57,467 nucleotides of DNA, from positions 1-57,467 of the forward strand of contig NZ_JARACP010000003.1 in the NCBI RefSeq assembly GCF_028765545.1, written 5' to 3'. The notes under the pieces are model-generated. The model had not been told where the DNA came from. It worked only from the letters and a program-made list of their open reading frames with translations, and did not search any database. The translations under genes were made by a program, and so were the position numbers. The stretch is from Aliivibrio sp. S4MY1 (GTDB lineage: Bacteria; Pseudomonadota; Gammaproteobacteria; Enterobacterales; Vibrionaceae). Below, in pieces: positions 1 through 13,019 of this stretch (within the stretch, counting starts at the first letter, position 1; each line of letters starts with the position of its first letter).

Positions 1-26
1 TGCTTAAGATTTGACTAAATACTAGT

Positions 27-55
27 AAAAAGGGCATCATTTGATGCCCTTTTTC
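27..55 (+). terminator. Intrinsic terminator of the upstream gene
   Basis: A perfect 9-bp stem (AGGGCATCA / TGATGCCCT) with a two-base loop is flanked by A5 and T5 runs. It should end the operon lying left of the window; tuf is expected there by synteny but is not visible. The rest of 56-223 is AT-rich and must hold the secE promoter, but I see no convincing -35/-10 pair. Confidence 0.85.
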
Positions 56-223
56 TGCGTTGTATTGTGTGTTGTTTTGCATTTTTAGAAAATACACAGT
101 ACAGCGCAGATGAATCAACGAAATTGTTGGTTTATGGAATGAAGATACTAGGCTATATTAAGTCTGGTTAACAATTTCTATCAAGTGATAGAAGTAAATT
201 ATGGTTATGTCACAGGTTGGTTT

Positions 224-601
224 ATGAAAACAAATACTGAGACAACAGAAACTTCAGGCGCAGCTGATACAGTAAAATGGTTACTTGTTTTAGCTCTATT
301 ATCTGCTGCTGTTGTTGGTAATTACTTACTAGCTGATTTATCTGTTGTTATTCGAGCTGCCGGTGTGGTTGCATTAATTGCTGCTGCTGGTGGTATTGCT
401 GCTTTCACAGCAAAAGGTCAAACTGCAATTGCATTTGCTCGTGAATCAAGAATGGAAGTTAGAAAGGTTATTTGGCCTACACGCCAAGAAACAACACAAA
501 CAACTTTCATTGTTCTAGCTGTATGTATCGTAATGGCTCTGATTTTATGGGGTATTGATGGTATTATGGTCAGACTAATTGGCTTAATCACAGGTGTTTG
601 A
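224..601 (+). CDS. secE: SecE, preprotein translocase subunit
   Basis: SecE is the small essential subunit that clamps SecY in the inner-membrane SecYEG channel. The 125-aa product (E. coli 127 aa) has three hydrophobic segments, at about residues 20-37, 43-60 and 95-118. Before the last one is the conserved cytoplasmic amphipathic stretch, with ESRMEVRKVIWPTRQET near residues 72-88. The open frame extends upstream to a GTG at 185, but I chose ATG 224 because it gives the family N-terminus (MKTNTE) and usual length. nusG follows 12 bp downstream, the standard secE-nusG operon. Confidence 0.95.
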   Translation: MKTNTETTETSGAADTVKWLLVLALLSAAVVGNYLLADLSVVIRAAGVVALIAAAGGIAAFTAKGQTAIAFARESRMEVRKVIWPTRQETTQTTFIVLAVCIVMALILWGIDGIMVRLIGLITGV

Positions 602-613
602 GGATAAGTGATC

Positions 614-1159
614 ATGAGTGAAGCTCCAAAGAAACGTTGGTATGTAGTTCAAGCCTTTTCAGGTTTTGAAGGTCGTGTATCTCAATCGCTACGCGAACAT
701 ATTAAAATGCATAACATGGAAGAGTTATTTGGTGAAGTGCTAGTACCAACTGAAGAAGTGGTAGAAATGCGTGCTGGCCAACGTCGTAAAAGCGAACGTA
801 AATTTTTCCCTGGTTACGTTTTAGTGCAAATGATCATGAATGATGAATCATGGCACTTAGTACGTAGTATTCCACGTGTAATGGGGTTCATTGGTGGTAC
901 TTCGGATCGCCCTGCGCCAATTACAGACAAAGAAGCTGATGCTATCTTAAATCGTCTTGAGCAAGCGAGCGAAGCTCCTCGTCCTAAGACATTATTTGAA
1001 GCTGGTGAAGTGGTACGTGTTACAGAAGGCCCATTTGCTGACTTTAATGGTACTGTTGAAGAAGTAGACTACGAGAAGAGTCGAATCAAAGTTTCTGTTT
1101 CTATTTTTGGTCGTGCAACTCCTGTTGAACTTGAGTTTAGCCAAGTAGAAAAAAACTGA
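614..1159 (+). CDS. nusG: NusG, transcription elongation/termination factor
   Basis: NusG binds RNA polymerase, suppresses pausing, and links it to Rho and to ribosomal protein S10. The product is 181 aa, identical in length to E. coli NusG and collinear throughout. The N-terminal NGN domain starts [19 protein letters not shown], and the C-terminal KOW domain contains GPFADFNG and the ending [15 protein letters not shown] six bases upstream (608) is in frame, but ATG 614 matches the family start. It is cotranscribed with secE and followed by a strong terminator. Confidence 0.98.
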   Translation: MSEAPKKRWYVVQAFSGFEGRVSQSLREHIKMHNMEELFGEVLVPTEEVVEMRAGQRRKSERKFFPGYVLVQMIMNDESWHLVRSIPRVMGFIGGTSDRPAPITDKEADAILNRLEQASEAPRPKTLFEAGEVVRVTEGPFADFNGTVEEVDYEKSRIKVSVSIFGRATPVELEFSQVEKN

Positions 1160-1187
1160 TCGAAAAATCAGCAAAACTATTGTAAAG

Positions 1188-1221
1188 CGCGCGAATTATT
1201 ACTATAATTTCGCGCGTTTTT
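1188..1221 (+). terminator. Terminator between nusG and rplK
   Basis: Stem CGCGCGAA / TTCGCGCG (1188-1195 with 1209-1216), extended by AT pairs, is followed by TTTTT. It separates secE-nusG from the rplK operon, so rplKA needs its own promoter or readthrough. The 56 bases from the hairpin to rplK must carry the L11 leader. Confidence 0.85.
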
Positions 1222-1277
1222 GTTAACGGGGAGCTAATCCAGTTGGATGGCGTTTGAACCCAAAATTAGGAAATATT

Positions 1278-1706
1278 ATGGCTAAGAAAGTTGAAGCTTA
1301 TATCAAACTGCAAGTTGCAGCAGGTATGGCGAACCCAAGTCCACCAGTTGGTCCTGCTCTAGGTCAACACGGTGTGAACATCATGGAATTCTGTAAAGCG
1401 TTTAACGCAAGAACAGAATCTGTTGAGAAAGGTCTACCGATCCCAGTTGTTATCTCTGTATACAACGACCGTTCTTTCACATTTGTAACTAAGACTCCAC
1501 CAGCAGCAGTTCTTCTTAAGAAAGCTGCAGGCGTTAAGTCTGGTTCAGGTCGTCCAAATACTGAGAAAGTTGGTACTGTTACTGACGCTCAGTTACAAGA
1601 GATCGCAGAAACTAAAGCTGCGGACATGACTGGTGCTGACATTGAAGCTATGAAGCGTTCAATTGCTGGTACTGCTCGTTCAATGGGTCTAGTGGTAGAG
1701 GGTTAA
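1278..1706 (+). CDS. rplK: Ribosomal protein L11
   Basis: L11 forms the base of the 50S GTPase-associated stalk with L10/L12 and is needed for RelA activation. The product is 142 aa, the same as E. coli. The proline-rich N-terminal hinge ([21 protein letters not shown]) and the C-terminal rRNA-binding end ([12 protein letters not shown]) are both present. The frame is open from 1254, but ATG 1278 gives the canonical [12 protein letters not shown] start and is preceded by AGGAAAT. rplA starts 4 bases after the stop. In E. coli this pair is translationally repressed by L1; the same is inferred here. Confidence 0.98.
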   Translation: MAKKVEAYIKLQVAAGMANPSPPVGPALGQHGVNIMEFCKAFNARTESVEKGLPIPVVISVYNDRSFTFVTKTPPAAVLLKKAAGVKSGSGRPNTEKVGTVTDAQLQEIAETKAADMTGADIEAMKRSIAGTARSMGLVVEG

Positions 1707-1710
1707 TAGA

Positions 1711-2415
1711 ATGGCTAAACTTACTAAGCGTATGCGTAATATCCGCGAAAAAGTGGAAGTTACTAAAGACTACGAAATCAACGAAGCTGTTGCTCTTTTA
1801 AAAGAACTAGCTACTGCTAAATTCAATGAAAGCGTTGACGTTGCTGTTAATCTTGGCATTGATGCACGTAAATCAGATCAAAACGTACGTGGTGCAACTG
1901 TACTACCTCACGGTACTGGTCGTGACATCCGTGTTGCTGTGTTCACTCAAGGTGCAAACGCAGAAGCAGCTAAAGAAGCTGGCGCTGATCTAGTAGGCAT
2001 GGAAGATCTTGCTGAGCTAGTTAAGAAAGGCGAAATGAACTTTGACGTTGTTGTTGCTTCTCCTGATGCAATGCGCGTTGTTGGTCAACTAGGTACTATC
2101 CTAGGTCCTCGCGGTCTTATGCCAAACCCTAAAGTTGGTACTGTAACTCCTAACGTTGCTGAAGCAGTTAAAAATGCTAAAGCTGGTCAGGTTCGTTACC
2201 GTAACGACAAAAACGGCATCATCCATACTACTATCGGTAAAGTGGATTTTGATGCTGCTCAACTTAAAGAGAACCTAGAAGCTCTTTTAGTTGCACTTAA
2301 GAAAGCAAAACCAACTTCAGCGAAAGGTACTTTCCTGAAGAAGGTAAGCATCTCAACTACAATGGGTGCTGGCGTATCTCTAGATCAAGCGACTTTAGAT
2401 ACTGCTACAAACTAA
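1711..2415 (+). CDS. rplA: Ribosomal protein L1
   Basis: L1 is the mobile L1-stalk protein that guides deacylated tRNA from the E site, and it represses its own L11-L1 operon. The product is 234 aa, as in E. coli. It starts [15 protein letters not shown] and carries the signature [19 protein letters not shown] in the middle third. Spacing from rplK is 4 bases, consistent with coupled translation. The stop codon lies directly before the rplJ promoter. Confidence 0.98.
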   Translation: MAKLTKRMRNIREKVEVTKDYEINEAVALLKELATAKFNESVDVAVNLGIDARKSDQNVRGATVLPHGTGRDIRVAVFTQGANAEAAKEAGADLVGMEDLAELVKKGEMNFDVVVASPDAMRVVGQLGTILGPRGLMPNPKVGTVTPNVAEAVKNAKAGQVRYRNDKNGIIHTTIGKVDFDAAQLKENLEALLVALKKAKPTSAKGTFLKKVSISTTMGAGVSLDQATLDTATN

Positions 2416-2416
2416 T

Positions 2417-2444
2417 TTGCAAAAGTGTAGAATTAATGTATAAT
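2417..2444 (+). promoter_or_regulatory. Sigma-70 promoter for rplJL-rpoBC
   Basis: TTGCAA, 16 bases, then TATAAT. It begins just after the rplA stop, as the E. coli L10 promoter does. It would drive a leader of about 210 bases containing the L10/L12 binding structure. Confidence 0.75.
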
Positions 2445-2489
2445 TCTGCGCTTATCAAATTTATGGTTGGGGCTGTTTAATTTTATATT

Positions 2490-2560
2490 AAATAGTCTCC
2501 GTCCAAGACCGTAGGTGCTCGCAAGAGCTTAATAAAGCCTGCGTAGACGGTGCCCGAACT
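2490..2560 (+). promoter_or_regulatory. L10 leader, autoregulatory mRNA structure
   Basis: CCGTC (2499-2503) pairs with GACGG (2546-2550). Inside lies AGG/CCT pairing and a GCTC-GCAA-GAGC hairpin, matching the conserved core of the Gammaproteobacterial L10 leader. In E. coli the L10-L12 complex binds here and represses translation of rplJ and rplL. It sits about 100 bases before the rplJ start. Confidence 0.85.
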
Positions 2561-2659
2561 AAAAGCTAGTTTTTTAAATTGGTTTTCTGGGAATGCATCG
2601 TAATTACTCTCCTACAATTTTGTAGTGAGTGGTGTAATCACAACCAGAGGTTAATCCAA

Positions 2660-3154
2660 ATGGCTTTAAATCTTCAAGACAAAAAAGCAATTGTTGCTGA
2701 AGTCAACGAAGCAGCCAGTGGTGCACTTTCTGCAGTTGTAGCTGATTCTCGTGGCGTTGCTGTTGGCGCGATGACTTCTCTACGTAAACAAGCGCGTGAA
2801 GCGGGTGTTTACATGAGAGTTGTTCGTAACACTTTAGCACGTCGTGCAGTAGAAGGTACTCAGTACGAGTGTCTACAAGACACATTTACTGGCCCATCTC
2901 TACTTGCATTCTCTAATGAGCACCCAGGTGCTGCAGCACGTCTTTTTAAAGACTTTGCTAAAGAGAATAAAAACTTCGAGATCAAAGCTGCTGCATTTGA
3001 AGGCGTAGTTACTGATGCTGATGTACTAGCGACACTACCAACTTACGACGAAGCTATCGCACGCTTAATGATGTGCATGAAAGAAGCTTCTGCTGCTAAA
3101 CTGGTACGTACTATCGCTGCTGTTCGTGATCAAAAAGAAGAAGCTGCGGCATAA
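2660..3154 (+). CDS. rplJ: Ribosomal protein L10
   Basis: L10 anchors L7/L12 dimers to the ribosome stalk and is the repressor of its own operon. The product is 164 aa (E. coli 165). It has the family start [15 protein letters not shown] and the segment [16 protein letters not shown]. The open frame continues upstream to 2579 through the leader; ATG 2660, preceded by AGAGG, is the right start by homology. rplL follows after 55 bases. Confidence 0.97.
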   Translation: MALNLQDKKAIVAEVNEAASGALSAVVADSRGVAVGAMTSLRKQAREAGVYMRVVRNTLARRAVEGTQYECLQDTFTGPSLLAFSNEHPGAAARLFKDFAKENKNFEIKAAAFEGVVTDADVLATLPTYDEAIARLMMCMKEASAAKLVRTIAAVRDQKEEAAA

Positions 3155-3209
3155 GCCCTGCTTTATTTGATTACAAAATAAATTATTGTTGACTTAAAAG
3201 AGAATTGTT

Positions 3210-3578
3210 ATGTCTATTACTAACGAGCAAATCCTAGACGCAGTTGCAGAAATGTCTGTAATGCAAGTTGTTGAGCTTATCGAAGCTATGGAAGAAAAAT
3301 TTGGTGTTTCTGCTGCTGCTGCAGTAGTTGCAGGTGGCGCAGCTGCGGGCGACGCTGCTGAAGAGCAAACTGAATTTGACGTTATCCTAACTTCTGCTGG
3401 CGCAAACAAAGTATCTGTAATCAAAGCAGTACGTGGCGCTACAGGTCTTGGCCTGAAAGAAGCTAAAGGTCTTGTAGACTCAGCTCCAGCACCTCTAAAA
3501 GAAGGCGTTGACAAAGCTGAAGCTGAAGCTCTTAAAGCTCAGTTAGAAGAAGCTGGTGCTTCTGTTGAAATCAAGTAA
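3210..3578 (+). CDS. rplL: Ribosomal protein L7/L12
   Basis: This acidic multi-copy stalk protein recruits translational GTPases. The product is 122 aa (E. coli 121). It has an N-terminal dimerisation/L10-binding helix pair, an Ala/Gly-rich hinge (about residues 32-50) and the C-terminal factor-binding domain with [15 protein letters not shown]. The spacing to rplJ and the attenuator downstream fit the usual excess of L12 over RNA polymerase subunits. Confidence 0.98.
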   Translation: MSITNEQILDAVAEMSVMQVVELIEAMEEKFGVSAAAAVVAGGAAAGDAAEEQTEFDVILTSAGANKVSVIKAVRGATGLGLKEAKGLVDSAPAPLKEGVDKAEAEALKAQLEEAGASVEIK

Positions 3579-3610
3579 TTATTACTTAGTTTCATAGCCT
3601 AACGGCTAAT

Positions 3611-3641
3611 GGCTGGTGGTTTATTAACCACCGGCCTTTTT
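3611..3641 (+). terminator. Attenuator between rplL and rpoB
   Basis: An 11-bp stem (3611-3621 with 3626-3636, one G-T pair) closed by TTAT is followed by TTTTT. The E. coli operon has a partial terminator at this place that lowers rpoBC expression relative to ribosomal proteins. The same role is inferred here. Confidence 0.8.
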
Positions 3642-3666
3642 GCGCTGTAGGGTTTAGGGTAATTTC

Positions 3667-3741
3667 ACACTGTTTAAAGTCCCTATATCCGAGCAAAAAA
3701 CATAATTTCAATCAGAGATTATGTCCTACAGAAAACAGTGT
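3667..3741 (+). other. Nested hairpin in the rplL-rpoB intergenic RNA
   Basis: ACACTGTTT (3667-3675) pairs with AAACAGTGT (3733-3741) and encloses a second hairpin, ACATAAT (3700-3706) with ATTATGT (3718-3724). In E. coli the rplL-rpoB spacer is cut by RNase III, so this long imperfect duplex is a candidate processing site. Function is inferred from position. Confidence 0.45.
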
Positions 3742-3810
3742 TATTAGTCACTGTCCCAACCTTTCGAAGGCGGACGGTTCGGGTCACTTATCAGCGAGCT
3801 GAGGAACCCC

Positions 3811-6800
3811 ATGGTTTACTCTTATACAGAGAAAAAGCGCATCCGTAAGGATTTTGGTAAGCGTCCACAAGTGTTGGACATACCATACTTGCTATCGATC
3901 CAGCTTGATTCTTTTACTAAGTTTATCGAGCAAGATCCTGAAGGGCAATACGGTCTTGAGGCTGCTTTCCGTTCTGTTTTTCCAATTCAGAGCTACAATG
4001 GCAACTCTAAGCTAGAATACGTTAGCTACAATCTCCGTGAACCAGAATTTGACGTGAAAGAATGTCAAATCCGCGGTGTTACATATTCTGCACCACTACG
4101 TGTTAAATTACGTCTAGTTGTGTACGATAAAGACGCACCTGCAGGCACGGTAAAAGACATTAAAGAACAAGAAGTCTACATGGGCGAAATTCCGCTTATG
4201 ACAGACAATGGTACTTTTGTAATCAATGGTACTGAAAGGGTTATCGTATCCCAGCTGCACCGCAGCCCAGGTGTCTTCTTCGACAGCGATAAGGGTAAAA
4301 CCCATTCATCTGGTAAAGTTCTTTATAACGCACGTGTAATTCCTTACCGTGGTTCATGGTTAGATTTCGAATTTGATCCTAAGGATAACTTATTCGTACG
4401 TATCGACCGTCGTCGTAAATTACCAGCAACGATCATCTTACGTGCACTTCGCAAGACAACAGAAGAGATCTTAGATCTATTCTTCGATAAAGTTGTATTT
4501 GAAGTGAAAGATCAAACGCTAATGATGGAATTACTTCCTGAGCGTTTACGTGGTGAGACTGCAACATTTGATATTGAGTCGAACGGCAAAGTTTATGTTG
4601 AAGCCGGCCGTCGTATTACTGCGCGTCATATTCGTCAATTGACGAAAGACGAAGTAAATTATATCGAAGTACCAGTAGATTATATCGTAGGTAAAGTGGC
4701 TTCTCACGATTATGTGAATGAAGACACAGGTGAGATCATTGTTGCAGCTAACCAAGAGTTTAGCTTAGAAGATCTTGCTAATTTATCTCAAGCTGGCCAT
4801 AAAAAGATCGAAGTATTATTTACGAATGATCTTGATCATGGTGCATATATTTCTGACACATTACGTGCAGATTCAACGGTTGACCGTTTATCGGCTCTTG
4901 TTGAAATCTACAGAATGATGCGCCCAGGCGAGCCACCAACAAAAGAAGCTGCTGAAGCATTATTTGAAAGCCTATTCTTCTCTGAAGATCGCTATGACTT
5001 ATCGACTGTTGGTCGTATGAAGTTTAATAGTTCAATTGGCCGTGATAATGACGAAGGCGTTGGCATTCTTGATGAGACAGATATCATCGAGGTTATGCGT
5101 AAACTGATCGATATTCGTAACGGTAAAGGCGAGGTTGATGATATCGATCACCTTGGTAACCGTCGTATTCGTTCTGTTGGCGAAATGGCAGAAAACCAAT
5201 TCCGTGTTGGTTTAGTTCGTGTAGAACGTGCTGTTCGTGAGCGTTTAAGTCTCGGTGACCTTGATGCAATTATGCCTCAAGATCTTATCAATGCTAAGCC
5301 GATTTCAGCTGCAGTTAAAGAATTCTTTGGCTCTTCACAGCTGTCTCAGTTTATGGACCAGAATAACCCATTGTCAGAAGTTACGCATAAGCGTCGTATT
5401 TCTGCATTAGGTCCTGGCGGTCTAACTCGTGAGCGTGCTGGTTTCGAAGTTCGTGACGTACACGCGACTCACTACGGTCGCCTATGTCCAATCGAAACAC
5501 CTGAAGGTCCAAACATCGGTCTAATTAACTCATTATCAGCATTCGCACAATGTAACGAGTATGGTTTCCTAGAAACTCCATACCGTCGAGTTGTTGATGG
5601 TGTTGTTACTGAAGATGTTGATTACCTATCTGCTATCGAGGAAGGTACTTTTGTTATCGCACAGGCGAATGCCGTGTTGACAGAAGAAGGTACTTTTGCT
5701 GATGAATTAATCATCGCTCGTCAGAAAGGTGAATCTGGACTGCACCCACGTGAACACATCCAATATATGGATGTCGCGACAAACCAAGTTGTATCTGTAG
5801 CTGCATCGCTTATCCCGTTCCTAGAACACGATGATGCGAACCGTGCCTTAATGGGTGCGAACATGCAACGTCAAGCTGTTCCTACACTAAGAGCTGATAA
5901 GCCTTTAGTTGGTACTGGTATTGAACGTAATGTAGCTGTTGACTCAGGTGTAACTGCTGTTGCTAAACGTGGTGGTATGGTTCAGTCAGTAGATGCTTCT
6001 CGTATCGTTATTAAAGTGAACGAAGAAGAATTGGTACCTGGCGAAGCTGGTATCGATATCTACAACTTAACTAAATACACTCGTTCTAACCAAAATACGT
6101 GTATCAACCAACGTCCTACAGTACTTCCTGGTGAACCTGTAACTCGTGGTGATGTACTTGCTGATGGTCCTTCAACGGATCTTGGTGAGCTTGCACTTGG
6201 TCAGAACATGCGTATCGCGTTCATGCCTTGGAATGGTTATAACTTCGAGGATTCAATCCTTGTATCTGAGCGTGTAGTTCAGGAAGACCGTTTCACGACA
6301 ATCCATATTCAAGAACTATCTTGTGTGGCTCGTGATACTAAACTTGGTTCAGAAGAGATCACTGCAGATATCCCTAACGTAGGTGAAGCTGCACTGTCTA
6401 AACTTGATGAATCAGGTATTGTTTACATTGGTGCTGAAGTGAAGGGTGGTGACATCCTAGTTGGTAAAGTAACGCCTAAAGGTGAAACTCAACTGACTCC
6501 TGAAGAGAAGCTACTACGAGCGATCTTCGGTGAAAAAGCATCTGATGTTAAAGATTCTTCTCTACGTGTACCAAACTCTGTTTCAGGTACTATCATTGAT
6601 GTACAAGTATTTACTCGTGATGGTGTTGAAAAAGACAAACGTGCTCTAGAAATCGAACAAATGCAGCTTAAAGAAGCTAAGAAAGACATCACTGAAGAAT
6701 TCCAGATTCTTGAAGGTGGCTTATTAGCGCGTGTTCGCACACTTCTACTTGCTGCAGGTACTTCTGAAGTTAAGCTTGATGCGATGGATCGTAAGCAGTG

Positions 6801-7839
6801 GTTAGAAATCACTCTTGATGATGAATCACAACAAAATCAACTTGAGCAGCTTGCTGAGCAATATGATGAGCTTAAAGCAGAGTTCGATAAGAAATTCGAA
6901 ACTAAACGTCGTAAGATCACTCAAGGTGATGATCTTGCTCCGGGTGTACTGAAGATCGTTAAAGTTTACCTAGCGGTAAAACGTCGTATTCAGCCTGGTG
7001 ATAAGATGGCGGGTCGTCACGGTAACAAGGGTGTAATCTCTAAGATTAACCCTGTTGAAGACATGCCTTATGATGAAAAAGGTCAACCAGTAGATATCGT
7101 ACTGAACCCACTGGGTGTACCTTCTCGTATGAACATCGGTCAAATCCTTGAAGTTCATATGGGTCTTGCTGCGAAAGGTGTTGGTGATAAACTTAACCAA
7201 ATGCTTAAAGAGCAACAAGAACTGCATAAGTTCCGTAACTTCTTACAAAAAGTATACGATCTTGGTGAAACTCGCCAAGAAGTAGACATCGCTGCACTGT
7301 CTGATGACGAAGTTCGTACATTAGTTAAGAACTTACGCGGTGGTTTACCAATCGCAACACCAATTTTTGATGGTGCTCCAGAATCATCAATTAAAGAACT
7401 ATTACAACTTGTTGATCTACCAGTCTCTGGTCAGTTGAAACTGTTTGATGGTCGTACTGGTGATGCATTTGAGCGTCCTGTAACTGTTGGTTACATGTAC
7501 ATGCTAAAACTAAACCACTTAGTTGATGACAAGATGCACGCACGTTCTACCGGCTCTTACAGCCTTGTAACTCAGCAACCACTTGGTGGTAAAGCTCAGT
7601 TCGGTGGCCAGCGTTTCGGTGAGATGGAAGTATGGGCACTTGAAGCATATGGTGCTGCATATACTCTACAAGAAATGCTAACAGTTAAGTCGGATGACGT
7701 GAACGGTCGTACTAAGATGTATAAAAACATCGTAGATGGCGATCATCGTATGGAACCTGGTATGCCGGAATCATTCAACGTATTGTTGAAAGAAATCCGC
7801 TCACTTGGTATCAACATCGAGTTAGAAGACGAAGAATAA
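3811..7839 (+). CDS. rpoB: RNA polymerase beta subunit
   Basis: RpoB is the catalytic beta subunit of RNA polymerase. The product is 1342 aa, the E. coli length. It starts [20 protein letters not shown], contains the rifampicin-binding cluster ([16 protein letters not shown], then [14 protein letters not shown]) with wild-type residues, and the lobe motif [14 protein letters not shown]. Near the C-terminus are [14 protein letters not shown] and the switch-region [19 protein letters not shown]. The 169 bases between the attenuator and the start are leader. rpoC follows after 71 bases. Confidence 0.99.
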   Translation: MVYSYTEKKRIRKDFGKRPQVLDIPYLLSIQLDSFTKFIEQDPEGQYGLEAAFRSVFPIQSYNGNSKLEYVSYNLREPEFDVKECQIRGVTYSAPLRVKLRLVVYDKDAPAGTVKDIKEQEVYMGEIPLMTDNGTFVINGTERVIVSQLHRSPGVFFDSDKGKTHSSGKVLYNARVIPYRGSWLDFEFDPKDNLFVRIDRRRKLPATIILRALRKTTEEILDLFFDKVVFEVKDQTLMMELLPERLRGETATFDIESNGKVYVEAGRRITARHIRQLTKDEVNYIEVPVDYIVGKVASHDYVNEDTGEIIVAANQEFSLEDLANLSQAGHKKIEVLFTNDLDHGAYISDTLRADSTVDRLSALVEIYRMMRPGEPPTKEAAEALFESLFFSEDRYDLSTVGRMKFNSSIGRDNDEGVGILDETDIIEVMRKLIDIRNGKGEVDDIDHLGNRRIRSVGEMAENQFRVGLVRVERAVRERLSLGDLDAIMPQDLINAKPISAAVKEFFGSSQLSQFMDQNNPLSEVTHKRRISALGPGGLTRERAGFEVRDVHATHYGRLCPIETPEGPNIGLINSLSAFAQCNEYGFLETPYRRVVDGVVTEDVDYLSAIEEGTFVIAQANAVLTEEGTFADELIIARQKGESGLHPREHIQYMDVATNQVVSVAASLIPFLEHDDANRALMGANMQRQAVPTLRADKPLVGTGIERNVAVDSGVTAVAKRGGMVQSVDASRIVIKVNEEELVPGEAGIDIYNLTKYTRSNQNTCINQRPTVLPGEPVTRGDVLADGPSTDLGELALGQNMRIAFMPWNGYNFEDSILVSERVVQEDRFTTIHIQELSCVARDTKLGSEEITADIPNVGEAALSKLDESGIVYIGAEVKGGDILVGKVTPKGETQLTPEEKLLRAIFGEKASDVKDSSLRVPNSVSGTIIDVQVFTRDGVEKDKRALEIEQMQLKEAKKDITEEFQILEGGLLARVRTLLLAAGTSEVKLDAMDRKQWLEITLDDESQQNQLEQLAEQYDELKAEFDKKFETKRRKITQGDDLAPGVLKIVKVYLAVKRRIQPGDKMAGRHGNKGVISKINPVEDMPYDEKGQPVDIVLNPLGVPSRMNIGQILEVHMGLAAKGVGDKLNQMLKEQQELHKFRNFLQKVYDLGETRQEVDIAALSDDEVRTLVKNLRGGLPIATPIFDGAPESSIKELLQLVDLPVSGQLKLFDGRTGDAFERPVTVGYMYMLKLNHLVDDKMHARSTGSYSLVTQQPLGGKAQFGGQRFGEMEVWALEAYGAAYTLQEMLTVKSDDVNGRTKMYKNIVDGDHRMEPGMPESFNVLLKEIRSLGINIELEDEE

Positions 7840-7866
7840 TCTCATTGAGATTGTCCGGTAGAATAT

Positions 7867-7891
7867 AAGGCGCTCGCCGAGCGCCTTTTTT
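7867..7891 (+). terminator. Terminator-like hairpin between rpoB and rpoC
   Basis: AAGGCGCTC, a short loop, then GAGCGCC and TTTTTT. It has every hallmark of an intrinsic terminator, yet it sits inside an essential operon only 20 bases before the rpoC GTG start. It probably acts as a partial terminator, an RNA 3'-end protector or a processing site. Confidence 0.7.
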
Positions 7892-7910
7892 CTCCTTACA
7901 GGAGCCGAAT

Positions 7911-12116
<4,206 letters not shown>

Positions 12117-12136
12117 TTAATTTAATAAACGCAAAT

Positions 12137-12167
12137 AAAAAGCCCTGCAGAAATGCAGGGCTTTTTT
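12137..12167. terminator. Bidirectional terminator, rpoC / pilus operon
   Basis: AAGCCCTGCA / TGCAGGGCTT around a GAAA loop, with A-tract and T-tract on either side. It ends rpoBC on the plus strand. In the other orientation it ends the pilus operon, whose last stop codon overlaps it. Confidence 0.9.
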
Positions 12168-13008
12168 ATAATTTAATTTCTAATTTTAGTGTGATTTGGT
12201 CTGTATAATCACCGGCTCTTTTGATCTTAGTGTCATCTTTAATTGTTAAATATAACGGCGTTTGATTTTTTCCGTAGCGATTAATATTTTTAAATACATG
12301 GATTTTTTGTTCTTCAGATGGAATGAATTTCTGATTTTTAATTTTAATTTCATACGCAACTTTAGATGATGGAGATGAAGTGTGTTGCAATGAACCATTT
12401 TCAGAAGTAACAATTAAATTTGTAAGTGCATTACTGTAAGTAATAAGTCTAACCTTTTTCTGCTTCCCCTTCTTTAGTGCTTTAAAATCAACATTGTACG
12501 TCAAATATTTATTGTTAATTTTAGCTCCAGTAATGCTTAGTTCGGCCATAGGTTCAACATCATAAGTAAGGCTAATATCTTTATTTTTTAGAACCTTCTT
12601 TTCTTTGTTTATGGCTGATAATTCTAAATTCTGAAAGTATTCACCCGGTGTAATTTTATATGGGTGTGGAACTTTAGCCCAGAGTCTAGTTGTAATTCCT
12701 AACTCTAAGGGCAGTATAAATGTTCCATTTGTCTTTTTTGATAAAAGTGACATTGAGTGATTATATAATGTTGTTTGAAATGCTTTTTGATAGCCTTTGA
12801 ATTGAAATCTATTAATAGGCTTTATTTTAATGAAATCAATACAATGATTTGTCCCCTTCTTAAACGTAATCGTTAGTGGGATATATACATAGTTTTTTTC
12901 TGTCTTGATTTGTTTTAATGCCTGTTGTTGTATTGACCATTCTACTTCGCACTGGCCATATGCAATAAATGAGATAAAAAACAATATCATAAAAATTATC
13001 GTTTTCAT
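12166..13008 (-). CDS. Putative pilus tip/minor subunit of the chaperone-usher system
   Basis: This 280-aa secreted protein has a clear Sec signal peptide (about residues 1-19, ending AYGQ) and no cytoplasmic features. I do not recognise a named family. Its last ~20 residues (KRAGDYTDQITLKLEIKL) match the pilin's C-terminus (RAGDYSDIISLTI), so it probably has a C-terminal pilin-like strand-exchange domain with an N-terminal extension, as tip adhesins do. It is the last gene of the pilus operon, 11 bases after the usher, preceded by AAAGGAA. Pilin, chaperone, usher, tip is also the gene order of ecpABCD. Adhesin activity is inferred. Confidence 0.6.
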   Translation of the reverse strand: MKTIIFMILFFISFIAYGQCEVEWSIQQQALKQIKTEKNYVYIPLTITFKKGTNHCIDFIKIKPINRFQFKGYQKAFQTTLYNHSMSLLSKKTNGTFILPLELGITTRLWAKVPHPYKITPGEYFQNLELSAINKEKKVLKNKDISLTYDVEPMAELSITGAKINNKYLTYNVDFKALKKGKQKKVRLITYSNALTNLIVTSENGSLQHTSSPSSKVAYEIKIKNQKFIPSEEQKIHVFKNINRYGKNQTPLYLTIKDDTKIKRAGDYTDQITLKLEIKL

Positions 13009-13019
13009 GTTTTATTCCT

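Noticed and set aside
4114..4755. Antisense open frames within rpoB, rpoC and other conserved genes
   Set aside because: They overlap highly conserved coding sequence, lack ribosome binding sites and resemble no family; they are shadows.
5320..5440. Rifampicin-resistance changes in rpoB
   Set aside because: All residues of the resistance cluster that I can compare match the wild-type E. coli sequence.
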